Assembly (NCBI GenBank): GCA_046598395.1
Contig: JBKJIQ010000030.1
Span: forward strand, 1-64,000
Direction: 5' to 3'
Length of the DNA stretch: 64,000 nt
Origin: JAENVU01 sp046598395
Lineage (GTDB): Bacteria > Actinomycetota > Acidimicrobiia > IMCC26256 > JAENVU01
Below the pieces are notes generated by a model. That model was not told the DNA's origin, searched no databases, and was given only the letters and a program-made list of their open reading frames with translations. The position numbers and the translations under genes were made by a program. This document shows positions 15,777 to 24,226 of the stretch, one piece after another (position 1 is the first letter of the stretch; each line of letters starts with the position of its first letter).

Positions 15777-17630
15777 TCAGACCACGTACAACGTGCGGAG
15801 CACTTCGGCCAGCGTGGTCACGTCTTGTTCCACGAGCCGGAGCGCCTCAGTCTGGAGCGGCACCATGCCCTCCGAGATCGCCAGGTCGCGTAGCTGCTGG
15901 TAGGTGGGTTGGGTCACCACGAGCTGCTTCATCGCGTCGCTTACGCAGAGCAGCTCGTACACCCCGATCCGACCCTGGTAACCCGTCTCGGAGCAGAAGA
16001 CACACCCGGCGCTCTGGAAGAACTCATGCTTGGTAGCCATCCCTGCGTTGTCCCAGATGGCGAACTCCTCGGGCGTGGGTTCATAGGCCACCTTGCACTC
16101 CGGGCACAGCCTGCGCACGAGCCGCTGGCCCACCACGCCGAGCACGGACGACGAGATCAGAAACGACTCGATCCCCATGTCGAGAAAGCGGTGGAGCGCG
16201 GCCACGGAGTCGGTGGCGTGCAGCGACGACAACACGAGGTGACCCGTGAGCGCGGCCTGGACTGCGATGCGCGCCGTTTCTACATCGCGAATCTCGCCCA
16301 CAAGAATCGCGTCCGGATCCTGGCGCAAGATCGAGCGCAACCCGCCGGCGAACGTGATGCCCGCGGCTTCGTTGATCTGGATCTGATTGACCGTGGGAAA
16401 CACGTACTCGACGGGGTCCTCCACGGTCATCACGTTGATCTCTTCCCGGTTGATCCGCGTGAGCGATGCGTACAACGTGGTGGTCTTGCCCGAGCCCGTG
16501 GGACCCGCGCAGATCACCATCCCGTACGGCGAGCGCGTGAGGCCTTCGAACACCGTGAGCGTCTCCGCCGGCATACCGAGGTCGCGCAGGCTGAACAGCG
16601 CGCGGCGCTTGTCGAGGATGCGCATCACACATTTCTCACCGTTCACCACCGACGTGGTGGAGACGCGCACGTCGAGCGGAACGCCATCGACCTCGATCTC
16701 GATCTGACCGTCTTGGGGCCGCCGGCGTTCGACGATGTTCATGTTGGCCATGACCTTGATGCGGCTCACCAACGCGGGGCCCATACCGGCCGGCAAGCGC
16801 TGCACCTCGTGGAGCGCGCCATCGATGCGGTTGCGGACGCGCACGCAGTCGCCCATCGGTTCGATGTGAATATCCGACGCGCCTTCACTCACTGCCTGCG
16901 ACAGCAGCATGTTGACGACCTGAACAATCGGCGCCTTCTCATCGACCTGCGCGCTCGAGATCTGGTCGGGCTGGCCGGCGCGACGCTGCTGCTCGCGCGC
17001 TTCGAACACCCGCACGTGCTCTTCGACATTCGCGGTAGTTCGGTACGCCACTTCGATGGCGCGCTGGATTTCACCTACGCCCCCGACGAATAACTTCGCC
17101 GGCTGGCGCAGCACGTCGCGCAGTCGATCGGCGATCGCGGTATCGGTGGGATCCGCGACCACCACATCGAAGCCGAACTCCGAGCGTCGCAACACGATCG
17201 CGCCCCAGGCTTTCGCCTTCGTCTCCGCCAGCAACCCCACGACCGCGGGATCAGGGAGACGGTGGCGCAGGTCCACGACCTCGAGGCCAAACTGTTCGGC
17301 CAGCACTCCCGCCAGTTCACGCTCAGTGAGTGCCCGCTTCGACACGAGAAACTCGCCCAGCCGCAGTCCGGATGCCGGCTGGCGCTCGAGGGCGCCGGAC
17401 AGTTGCGCCTCGGTCAACATCTCACGCCGCACGAGCAACTCGCCCAACTTGCGGACCGCTTGGCTTTGCTGCACCGGTGGTTGATCGACCGCGGTCACGG
17501 CGGAGGTGCCGTCCGAGATCACGGATCCATTGGACGAGCCGTTCGGAGGCATGACGTCATGGCTCACGGGCGCGCCAGCAGAGCCATTCGGCTCTCCCGC
17601 CGCATCTTTCCGGGACTTCAACAAGCCCAC
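15777..17630 (-). CDS. pilB: Type IV pilus assembly ATPase PilB
   Basis: 617 residues. The N-terminal roughly 55 residues are Ser/Gly/Pro-rich and poorly conserved. Residues about 57-200 form a GspE-N (MshEN-like) domain (RKLGELLVRREMLTEAQLSG), a fold that can bind c-di-GMP in other PilB proteins. The ATPase core has Walker A GPTGSGKT (376-383), the Asp box VEDPVEYVF, Walker B AILVGEIRD (441-449) and the zinc tetra-Cys CPEC...CVFC near 510-550. It powers pilus extension. It starts with GTG at 17630 with AAGGAA upstream. The groES terminator lies 127 bp further upstream. Confidence 0.95.
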   Translation of the reverse strand: MGLLKSRKDAAGEPNGSAGAPVSHDVMPPNGSSNGSVISDGTSAVTAVDQPPVQQSQAVRKLGELLVRREMLTEAQLSGALERQPASGLRLGEFLVSKRALTERELAGVLAEQFGLEVVDLRHRLPDPAVVGLLAETKAKAWGAIVLRRSEFGFDVVVADPTDTAIADRLRDVLRQPAKLFVGGVGEIQRAIEVAYRTTANVEEHVRVFEAREQQRRAGQPDQISSAQVDEKAPIVQVVNMLLSQAVSEGASDIHIEPMGDCVRVRNRIDGALHEVQRLPAGMGPALVSRIKVMANMNIVERRRPQDGQIEIEVDGVPLDVRVSTTSVVNGEKCVMRILDKRRALFSLRDLGMPAETLTVFEGLTRSPYGMVICAGPTGSGKTTTLYASLTRINREEINVMTVEDPVEYVFPTVNQIQINEAAGITFAGGLRSILRQDPDAILVGEIRDVETARIAVQAALTGHLVLSSLHATDSVAALHRFLDMGIESFLISSSVLGVVGQRLVRRLCPECKVAYEPTPEEFAIWDNAGMATKHEFFQSAGCVFCSETGYQGRIGVYELLCVSDAMKQLVVTQPTYQQLRDLAISEGMVPLQTEALRLVEQDVTTLAEVLRTLYVV

Positions 17631-17757
17631 GGCACTCGTTCCTTTCGCCCGGCCCTCGTTCGGCCCACCGGCCGAACGTTTACAAATCGCACCCCGATGG
17701 TACGGGTCGATCGACCCAGTGCGCCATTCCAGGTATCGGCCGCCCGCTTGCGGGCGC

Positions 17758-17789
17758 GAAGAAGCGGCGCCCGCAGGCGCCGCCTCTTC
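17758..17789 (-). terminator. Hairpin terminator of groES
   Basis: On the minus strand, 14-bp arms (GAAGAGGCGGCGCC with GGCGCCGCTTCTTC, one G-U pair) enclose a 4-nt loop, beginning 27 bp past the groES stop. It ends the groES transcript before pilB, which implies that groEL is not co-transcribed here. Confidence 0.75.
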
Positions 17790-17816
17790 AACACTCTGGG
17801 GTCAGAGGATCGACCG

Positions 17817-18131
17817 TTACTTCTTCTTCTTGGAAGGCGTGTTCTCGATCTTGGCGAGAATGTCACGGCCCGCGAGGATCAAGAGGTCCTCACCGTCGAT
17901 CGTGATCTCGGTGCCGCCGTACTTGGAGTAGACCACCGTGTCACCGGCAGCGATGTCGAGCGGAATGATGTCACCCGACGTGTCGGAGCGGCGGCCCGGG
18001 CCCACGGCGAGAACTTCGCCCTGCTGGGGCTTCTCTTTCGCGGTGTCCGGAATCACCAGCCCGCTGACGGTGGTTTCCTCCGCCTCGGCGGTGCGGACGA
18101 CGATGCGATCCTCGAGCGGTACCAGCTTCAT
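17817..18131 (-). CDS. groES: Co-chaperonin GroES (Hsp10)
   Basis: 104 residues: MKLVPLEDRIVVRTAEAEET, the mobile-loop region TTVSGLVIPDTAKEK, and the typical GDTVVYSKYGGTEI. It caps the GroEL ring during folding. The ATG at 18131 has a strong AGGAGGA upstream. The C-terminus is Lys-rich (PSKKKK). A perfect CIRCE lies about 85 bp upstream, so HrcA repression is expected. groEL does not follow: a terminator and then pilB come next. This monocistronic groES is common in actinobacteria only when groEL copies are elsewhere. Confidence 0.96.
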   Translation of the reverse strand: MKLVPLEDRIVVRTAEAEETTVSGLVIPDTAKEKPQQGEVLAVGPGRRSDTSGDIIPLDIAAGDTVVYSKYGGTEITIDGEDLLILAGRDILAKIENTPSKKKK

Positions 18132-18215
18132 CGGGTTCCTCCTCGACCGGTCCACTCGGGACCGGCGGTGTGTCGATATTCGGGGGTCGTCGGGGCGCAA
18201 CGCCCGCGAACGGTC

Positions 18216-18242
18216 TTAGCACTCGGGGTATGCGAGTGCTAA
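18216..18242. promoter_or_regulatory. CIRCE operator (HrcA binding site) upstream of groES
   Basis: TTAGCACTC-N9-GAGTGCTAA is an exact match to the CIRCE consensus. HrcA binds it and releases on heat shock. A further half-site TAGCACTC lies at 18251-18258, spaced so that GAGTGCTA-N9-TAGCACTC forms a second, outward-facing inverted pair. Confidence 0.95.
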
Positions 18243-18288
18243 AAGAAGCTAGCACTCGACCTCCATGACTGCAAAATCGCGGCTCGAG

Positions 18289-19305
18289 TCATGGCAAACG
18301 GGTCGGAAGCGGCAACGACGGAAACGCCCCATCTCGGAGCGAGGTCGGCCCATCGGAGCGCAATCGCCACCACGCAGTGGCCGCAATCATCGCCGCATTG
18401 TCGGTGCAGAGCTCCCGCGGGGGAATCAACACCTGGCGGCCCGTCTCGTGGCCGAGCCCGGCCACCGAGGCTCGCAGTGCCGAGTTGGCTGCGACTCCAC
18501 CGCCGATCACGAGAGTACGGGCGTCAATCGAATCGGCAGCCGCATCGAGCTTGCTCGTGAGGACATCGACGACCGCCGCCTGAAACGACGCGGCGACATC
18601 GGCCACCTCGGCCGCTTCGGCCATCGACTCCGGATTGCGTCGCACGTGATGGAGCACGGCGGTCTTGAGGCCCGAGAAAGAGAACGACAGGCCGTCGCCA
18701 GCCATGGGGCGGGGGAAACGAATCGCGGTTGGGTTGCCGGTGCGCGCAAGGTGATCGATGACTGGCCCGCCGGGGTAGCCCAGCCCGAGCAGACGGGCGA
18801 CCTTGTCGAAGGCTTCTCCGGCCGCGTCGTCCACGGTCTGACCGAGGATGCGGTAGTTGGCATCACCATGGACCGCGACGAGCATCGTGTGGCCGCCCGA
18901 AACGAGAAGCACTGCAAGTGGCAGGGCCACGTTCGGATCCTGGAGCCAGGCGGCATGCAGATGGCCTTCGAGATGGTTCACTCCCACGTAGGGCACCTTG
19001 CACGCGAGCGCGAGCGCTTTACCCGCGCTCACTCCCACAAGCAACGCCCCCGCAAGTCCTGGACCGCGGCAGGCCGCGACGGCGTCGATGTCGGCGAAGC
19101 CCACACCCGCCTCCACCATCGCGTCGCCAATCACCGTGTTCACGCGCTCGAGGTGCGCTCGGCTCGCGATCTCCGGGACCACTCCCCCGAACGGAGCGTG
19201 GAGTTCGACCTGAGTCGACACCACGCTCGACGCGATGATGCGGCCGTCGACCACTACCGCGGCCGCGGTCTCGTCACAACTCGTCTCGATCCCGAGGATG
19301 ATCAC
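18289..19305 (-). CDS. tsaD: tRNA N6-adenosine threonylcarbamoyltransferase TsaD
   Basis: 338 residues. It transfers the threonylcarbamoyl group to A37 of ANN-decoding tRNAs, working with TsaB and TsaE. Visible are LGIETSCDETAAAVV at the N-terminus, the metal-binding NHLEGHLHAA, LVSGGHTMLV, and IGGGVAANSALR with a later DNAAMIAATAWW. The GTG at 19305 overlaps the rimI stop by 4 bp (GTGA) and gives a canonical N-terminus; the frame stays open further upstream inside rimI. It is the last gene of the tsaE-tsaB-rimI-tsaD block, with CIRCE/groES beyond. Confidence 0.96.
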   Translation of the reverse strand: MIILGIETSCDETAAAVVVDGRIIASSVVSTQVELHAPFGGVVPEIASRAHLERVNTVIGDAMVEAGVGFADIDAVAACRGPGLAGALLVGVSAGKALALACKVPYVGVNHLEGHLHAAWLQDPNVALPLAVLLVSGGHTMLVAVHGDANYRILGQTVDDAAGEAFDKVARLLGLGYPGGPVIDHLARTGNPTAIRFPRPMAGDGLSFSFSGLKTAVLHHVRRNPESMAEAAEVADVAASFQAAVVDVLTSKLDAAADSIDARTLVIGGGVAANSALRASVAGLGHETGRQVLIPPRELCTDNAAMIAATAWWRLRSDGPTSLRDGAFPSLPLPTRLP

Positions 19306-19856
19306 GCGGCACCAGCCCCCCGCGAGACCCGCCGCGCCAGCCCATCGAGCAGCTCGCCGTACTCCGGAGTATTGATGTCCCGCACCCACATCACGACCGC
19401 GTCTTCGACCGGATTCGAGTAGTAGTTCTTGCGCGCGCCTTCCGGCTGCAACCTGAACCTCCGGTAGAGGCCCTGCGCCCCGCGTGAACTCAGCCGTACC
19501 TCGAGCGTGAGCGCGCGGAAGTTCCGGTCGATCGCTTCTCGCGTGAGGGCGAGGAGTAGCCGCGTGGCGATGTGATGACGGTGCCAACGCGGGTCGACCG
19601 CGATCGTGGTGACGTGAGCCTCGTCCGGGGCGAACATGATCCCCGCATAACCCACGACCGTGCGCGCAGCACGGGCCGCGAGATAGATACGCGACGCGGG
19701 CAGTCCCAGCTCAGAGAGGAACAACGACTGCGTCCACGGCTTCGGGTACACCTGTTGCTCGATCGCCATCACGCCCCGCAGGTGGCGGCGGCGCAACGGT
19801 GTGATCGAGATCGCCAATGCGTCGAGGCTCTGCGCTATCTCCGGCGAAGTGTTCAT
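19302..19856 (-). CDS. rimI: Ribosomal-protein-alanine N-acetyltransferase RimI
   Basis: 184 residues, single GNAT domain. IEQQVYPKPWTQSLFLSELG is the RimI-type N-terminal signature. The acetyl-CoA-binding stretch is VTTIAVDPRWHRHHIATRLL (the usual RxGxG/A region reads RHHIA). Later come LEVRLSS and LYRRFRLQPEGARKNYYSN. RimI acetylates the N-terminus of S18 and is often encoded between tsaB and tsaD. The ATG at 19856 overlaps the tsaB stop as ATGA. Confidence 0.92.
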   Translation of the reverse strand: MNTSPEIAQSLDALAISITPLRRRHLRGVMAIEQQVYPKPWTQSLFLSELGLPASRIYLAARAARTVVGYAGIMFAPDEAHVTTIAVDPRWHRHHIATRLLLALTREAIDRNFRALTLEVRLSSRGAQGLYRRFRLQPEGARKNYYSNPVEDAVVMWVRDINTPEYGELLDGLARRVSRGAGAA

Positions 19857-20542
19857 CGCGGTGTCCACGCGATCTCGGCATCACTGTGGCGCAGGTACAA
19901 CGGCGCCACATCCGACGGGAGTTGAAACTCCTCCCGTTCGAAACGAGCACAACCAAGCTCCACCAAGGCAGTCACACTCGGCGCCGCGGCAGAAGCGCCG
20001 AGGACATGCACTCGATCGAGGCCGGCAAACGCGTCCGGATACTCCAACGCGCCGTCACCCACCAGCAACACTTCGGCTCCGGATGCGACGATGTCGGCGG
20101 CGACGGCAGCCGGCGAACCCACCGCGTAGTCACCGTCGCGCTGAATGCCGCCGGGCACCGGCCAGTACCGCGCCGAGAACACTTCTTGGCGGCGGGCATC
20201 CAAGACCGCGACGATCTGGCGGCGGGTGGACCGCCATGGATACGCGACGAGATCCAAGCTCGGAATTCCCACCACCGGAATCCCCAACGCCTGAGCCATC
20301 ACCCGCGCGGTCGTGATGCCAACCCGCAGACCGGTATACAAGCCGGGACCGATACCCACAGCCACGAACGCGAGCTGATCAAGTTCCAATCCGAGTTCTC
20401 CGGCTAAATATTGGACCGCCGGTGCAAGTTGTTCGCAATGGCGACGACCGCCATCGAGGCGGACTTCACCGAGCACGCGCCCATTGCGGCCGAAGGCCAC
20501 GCCGACCTGGTTCGTGGCGGTGTCGATGGCGATCGTCAGCAC
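19853..20542 (-). CDS. tsaB: tRNA threonylcarbamoyladenosine biosynthesis protein TsaB
   Basis: 229 residues of the ASKHA fold. It has LTIAIDTATNQVGVAF at the N-terminus, HCEQLAPAVQYL and GIGPGLYTGLRVGITTARVM, the conserved TsaB core. It is the scaffold partner of TsaD in t6A37 synthesis. I place the start at GTG 20542, overlapping tsaE by 7 bp; the frame is open upstream but non-homologous there. Its stop overlaps the rimI ATG. Confidence 0.94.
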   Translation of the reverse strand: MLTIAIDTATNQVGVAFGRNGRVLGEVRLDGGRRHCEQLAPAVQYLAGELGLELDQLAFVAVGIGPGLYTGLRVGITTARVMAQALGIPVVGIPSLDLVAYPWRSTRRQIVAVLDARRQEVFSARYWPVPGGIQRDGDYAVGSPAAVAADIVASGAEVLLVGDGALEYPDAFAGLDRVHVLGASAAAPSVTALVELGCARFEREEFQLPSDVAPLYLRHSDAEIAWTPR

Positions 20543-21042
20543 GACGGCACGCTCGTTCCGGAAATTGCAGCATCCACCAGGGCCCCGAGCGCGTCCATCG
20601 ACGCCAACCAACGGGTTCCCAAGCCCACCAACACCATCCGGCGGGTGTCGTCGTCGGCGGCGTCCGGCGGGAGGAGTTCGAGGGTGACCTCCAGCCGATC
20701 CGGCGGCAACAGGCTCCACACTCCCTCGCCCCACTCGATCAGGGTGACGGCACCGTCGAAGAGTTCGTCGAGACCCAGGTCGATCGCTTCCTGCTCTCGG
20801 TCGAGTCGGTAGACGTCGAGATGATGGAACGGCACGCGCCCTTCGTACTCGCGCACCAGCGTGAACGTGGGGCTCACGATTGGTTCCGTTACGCCGAGGC
20901 CCCGGCCCACACCTTGTGCAAACACGGTCTTGCCGGCGCCGAGATCTCCCGTGAGCACCACGACGTCACCCGCGTTGAGTTGCGTGGCGACCGCGGCACC
21001 GATCGCACGCGTCATCAGCGGGCTCACCGAGATCACGTCCAT
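20536..21042 (-). CDS. tsaE: tRNA threonylcarbamoyladenosine biosynthesis ATPase TsaE
   Basis: 168 residues. Walker A is LTGDLGAGKTVF, followed by VGRGLGVTEPIVSPTFTLV and the Walker-B-like FHHLDVYRLD, all TsaE signatures. It regulates TsaBD turnover with ATP. It starts at ATG 21042 as TGATG with the preceding uracil-DNA glycosylase gene; a GTG 3 bp earlier (21045) is possible. The C-terminal roughly 40 residues (TRRMVLVGLGTRWLASMDAL) extend past the usual end. Confidence 0.93.
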   Translation of the reverse strand: MDVISVSPLMTRAIGAAVATQLNAGDVVVLTGDLGAGKTVFAQGVGRGLGVTEPIVSPTFTLVREYEGRVPFHHLDVYRLDREQEAIDLGLDELFDGAVTLIEWGEGVWSLLPPDRLEVTLELLPPDAADDDTRRMVLVGLGTRWLASMDALGALVDAAISGTSVPSC

Positions 21043-21623
21043 CACGCGCTCGTGCCGGCGTCCGCCAGCGTGCGGCGAATGATCACGAAATCGGCTCGCG
21101 CTTGTGCGAGCGCGGCTCCACCATTGCGCAGCACTGCCGACGGGTGCAGCACCGGTACGAGCGCCACACCAGCGCGATATGGATGCACCTGGCCGCGGAG
21201 TTTCGTGATCCCGGTCTTGGTATCGAGCAGCAGCTTCGTGGCGAAGTTCCCGAGCGTGACTACGACCCGCGGCGCGATGAACTCGAGTTGGGCCTCGAGG
21301 TATGGCCGACAGGTTTCGATCTCGACCGGCTGCGGATCGCGATTTTCCGGCGGACGACACTTCACGACATTGGCGATGTACACGTCGTCACGGGTAAGAC
21401 CGATGCCCTCGATCAACAAAGTCAACAAGCGTCCGGCGCGTCCCACGAAGGGTTCGCCGGTACGGTCCTCATCCGCGCCGGGCCCTTCCCCGACGAACAT
21501 CAGTCCCGCGTGGGGGTCACCAACACCGAAGACGACCTGAGTCCGAGTCTCGGCCAGCGCGCATTGCGTGCAGGCCAGCGCTTCATCACGAAGGGCGTCG
21601 AACGACGCGAACCGAGAGGTCAT
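21042..21623 (-). CDS. Family 4 uracil-DNA glycosylase (4Fe-4S)
   Basis: 193 residues. Cys18 and Cys21 (CTQC) plus Cys89 and Cys105 (VVKCRPPENRDP, EIETC) are the cluster ligands of family 4 UDGs. Further motifs are VGEGPGADEDRTGEPFVGRA and the active-site region VPVLHPSAVLRNG. It removes uracil from DNA as the first step of base excision repair. I use ATG 21623, 4 bp after the hydrolase stop; an ATG at 21710 would overlap the previous gene. It lies between a hydrolase and tsaE in a run of tightly packed genes, an unrelated function sharing the transcript. Confidence 0.92.
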   Translation of the reverse strand: MTSRFASFDALRDEALACTQCALAETRTQVVFGVGDPHAGLMFVGEGPGADEDRTGEPFVGRAGRLLTLLIEGIGLTRDDVYIANVVKCRPPENRDPQPVEIETCRPYLEAQLEFIAPRVVVTLGNFATKLLLDTKTGITKLRGQVHPYRAGVALVPVLHPSAVLRNGGAALAQARADFVIIRRTLADAGTSA

Positions 21624-21627
21624 CGAA

Positions 21628-22644
21628 CTAACCGGGAACCGCCGAAGCCGAACCAGAATCGGCCCGACCGCCTGACTGGACCTCGCGAGCAAACCCAGCA
21701 ATGAGGTCATCTACCACCACACTGCGTTCGAACATCAGCATGTGGCCTCCGCCTTCGATCACCTCGAGCCGGGCCCCCGGAATCCGGCGAGCCATCCGAC
21801 GAGATTCCGCCAGTGGCGTGATCAGATCCGCGGTGCCGCAGATGACGAGCGTTGGTCGATCAATGTCAGCAAGCCGCGACGTGAGGTCCAACCCCGCGAG
21901 GGCCGCAACCGCTTCCCGACGAGTAGCGGGCGAGGTCGCCAGGATCATCTGGCGCGTCGCCTCGATATGACTCGCTACGGGGTGGCGGCCAAAGCCGAGG
22001 CGGGCCACCACCAAGCCAAGATCCCGAGCCCGCAACGCCGCAGCACCGTCGGGGAGTCGGTCGGCGACCCAGGTGCTCGCGTTCGCGATGCGCGGGTTTC
22101 CCGACAAGATGCTGCGGGCCAAGCTCGAGAGCAGCACGATGCCCGCCACGCGCTCGCGCGCCTCGTCGGGGAACTGCGAACAGAACGACAGGATCGCGAC
22201 CCCACCCATTGAGTGACCCACGATGACCGCATCGCGAAGGTCAAGAGCTTCGATCACACTGCGCAGATCCGCACCCAGGTTCTCCACGGTGTGGCCGCCA
22301 TGGCCAACGGTGGATTCACCATGCCCGCGATGGTCGAACGCAACCACCCGAAACCCGGCATCAGCGAGCGAGCGGAGTTGCTTCGCCCAGGTCTGCACCG
22401 ACAAGACCACTCCGTGCGACAACACAATGACCGGGCCTTGGCCCCGCGCCACCACGTACAGCTCTCCACCGTCGTGGCTGGGGATGCGCCACGACGTGTC
22501 GAACTCTGCCACCAGATCTTGGGCGCCGACGGAATCATCGGCCTTCCGCAGCCGCGCCGCCACAACTCGTTCGGCCGCAAGCCCGGCGCCCACGGCCGCG
22601 CCGACTGCACCGACCACGAGGCCGGCGCGCTTCCAGGCACTCAT
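21628..22644 (-). CDS. Alpha/beta hydrolase with N-terminal membrane anchor
   Basis: 338 residues. The N-terminus SAWKRAGLVVGAVGAAVGAG is a hydrophobic anchor or signal. The fold has VIVLSHGVVLS (oxyanion region), FDHRGHGES, the nucleophile elbow VGHSMGG, the acid in ICGTADLITP and the catalytic His in EGGGHML. The substrate is unknown. The ATG at 22644 overlaps the alr stop (ATGA). Its position directly after alr is a known actinobacterial arrangement (alr, hydrolase, tsaE). Confidence 0.9.
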   Translation of the reverse strand: MSAWKRAGLVVGAVGAAVGAGLAAERVVAARLRKADDSVGAQDLVAEFDTSWRIPSHDGGELYVVARGQGPVIVLSHGVVLSVQTWAKQLRSLADAGFRVVAFDHRGHGESTVGHGGHTVENLGADLRSVIEALDLRDAVIVGHSMGGVAILSFCSQFPDEARERVAGIVLLSSLARSILSGNPRIANASTWVADRLPDGAAALRARDLGLVVARLGFGRHPVASHIEATRQMILATSPATRREAVAALAGLDLTSRLADIDRPTLVICGTADLITPLAESRRMARRIPGARLEVIEGGGHMLMFERSVVVDDLIAGFAREVQSGGRADSGSASAVPG

Positions 22645-23762
22645 TCGGAGTACTCCCGCGGAACGCGGGGTCCGATCCCGCAGACGATCTCGTACCCAAT
22701 CGTGCCCAGCCGACGCGCCCATTCCTCTGCGGTCACGTACACACCGGAGTCCTCGCCGATCAAGGTCACGACGTCACCAACGGCAACCGGAAGGTCGCCC
22801 ACATCCACCATCAGCTGGTCCATGGTGACGGTTCCGGCGATCACACACCGACGGCCGCGGATGATGACCTCGGCCCCGGTTGCGCCAAGGTTGCGGGCCA
22901 CGCCGTCGGCGTATCCGATGGGAACGGTGACGATGGTCGAATCACGCGTGAGTTCGTACCGCAGCCCGTAGGAGACCCGGTCGCCGGCCCGCAACGCCTT
23001 CACGTAGGACACCCGTGAACGCAATGTGAGCGCAGGCATCAGCCCAAGGTCGTCACCAATTCCCGGTGCAGGAGTGATGCCATAGAGCGCGATACCGATC
23101 CGCACCATGTCGAGGCGCGCATCGGGGAAGCCGATCGCACCCGCCGAGTTCGCCGCGTGAACGACCCACGGCTCGACGCCGATGCCGGCAAGTTCGACAC
23201 GTACCTTCGCGAACTGGTCGAGTTGATGTTGGGTGTACTCGGAATCGGGATCGTCGGCCACCGCGAAGTGCGTACAGAGTCCTTCGAGCAACAACTCGCG
23301 ATGTTCGCCCACGCAGCGGGCCAGACGAGGCACCTGGTCAACCGCGGCGCCCACACGATGCATCCCCGTATCGACCTTGAGGTGGACGCCGAGCGGTTCG
23401 GCTCCCGCGTCGGCCACTGCCTTGGCCAACGCATCAATTCCCAACTCCGTGTAAACCACCGGCGTCAACCGACGGGCAACGACCTCGGATGCGGCCTCGG
23501 GCATGGGCTCGGACAGCACGAGGATCGGCGCATCAATGCCCGCGTCGCGCAACGCAACACCCTCTTCGACCAACGCAACGCCGAGGGCAGCCGCGCCGGC
23601 CGCCAGGGCAGCCGTCGCAATCGGAACTGCGCCGTGCCCATACCCGTCGGCTTTGACCACCGCCATGACGGTCGCCGGCTCCACTACCGCGCGCAGCACA
23701 CCAACGTTGTGGCGAATGGCGTCGAGGTCGATCTCGACCCACGTGGGGCGGTACGCGCTCAC
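22641..23762 (-). CDS. alr: Alanine racemase
   Basis: 373 residues, fold III PLP enzyme converting L-Ala to D-Ala for peptidoglycan. The PLP lysine is Lys37 in VVKADGYGHG. Other conserved segments are HLKVDTGMHRVG, CTHFAVADD, HAANSAGAIGF, MVRIGIALYG, the catalytic Tyr region VPIGYADGVARN and GTVTMDQLMVDVGD. GTG 23762 overlaps the CBS gene stop by 4 bp. Confidence 0.97.
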   Translation of the reverse strand: MSAYRPTWVEIDLDAIRHNVGVLRAVVEPATVMAVVKADGYGHGAVPIATAALAAGAAALGVALVEEGVALRDAGIDAPILVLSEPMPEAASEVVARRLTPVVYTELGIDALAKAVADAGAEPLGVHLKVDTGMHRVGAAVDQVPRLARCVGEHRELLLEGLCTHFAVADDPDSEYTQHQLDQFAKVRVELAGIGVEPWVVHAANSAGAIGFPDARLDMVRIGIALYGITPAPGIGDDLGLMPALTLRSRVSYVKALRAGDRVSYGLRYELTRDSTIVTVPIGYADGVARNLGATGAEVIIRGRRCVIAGTVTMDQLMVDVGDLPVAVGDVVTLIGEDSGVYVTAEEWARRLGTIGYEIVCGIGPRVPREYSE

Positions 23763-24226
23763 GTGCTCCGCGCGAGAAAGCGCACGAGATCGCCGCGCGC
23801 CACGATCCCAACCGGGTGGCCGGCATCGAGGATCACCACGTGGGTGACGTCGGCCTCGTGCATCAGCGTTGCGGCGTCCTCGATCGACGCGTCGGCACCG
23901 AGACTCGGGAACTCCGACTCCATGACTTCACCGACGGTGGACGCGACGGCCTTGCGAAGTTCCTCGTCGTAACGGCGAACGTGGCTCGGGAGCGTGAAGT
24001 CCACGCCGAGAATCGCAATCGTGGTGGGCACATGGAGACGAGCTTCGGTCGAGAGCAGATCCTCGTCGCGCAACAGCCCGATCACCACACCGGCATCGTC
24101 GACCACCGGCGCCGCGCCGATACCCCGATCGGCCAGCACATCGGCGGCCTCCGCAAGTGTCTGATCAGCGCGCAGTACCACGACATCGGGGGTCATCACC
24201 GAGCGCAACGGAGTGGACGTGGGCAT
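23759..24226 (-). CDS. CBS-domain-pair protein
   Basis: 155 residues consisting of two CBS motifs (MTPDVVVLRADQTLAEAADV...GLLRDEDLL; EVMESEFPSLGADASIEDAA...GIVARGDLVRFL). CBS pairs bind adenosyl nucleotides and act as sensors. No catalytic domain is attached. The ATG follows the nnr stop with no gap and the stop overlaps alr, so it is tightly co-expressed with both. Whether it regulates either neighbour is unknown. Confidence 0.88.
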   Translation of the reverse strand: MPTSTPLRSVMTPDVVVLRADQTLAEAADVLADRGIGAAPVVDDAGVVIGLLRDEDLLSTEARLHVPTTIAILGVDFTLPSHVRRYDEELRKAVASTVGEVMESEFPSLGADASIEDAATLMHEADVTHVVILDAGHPVGIVARGDLVRFLARST

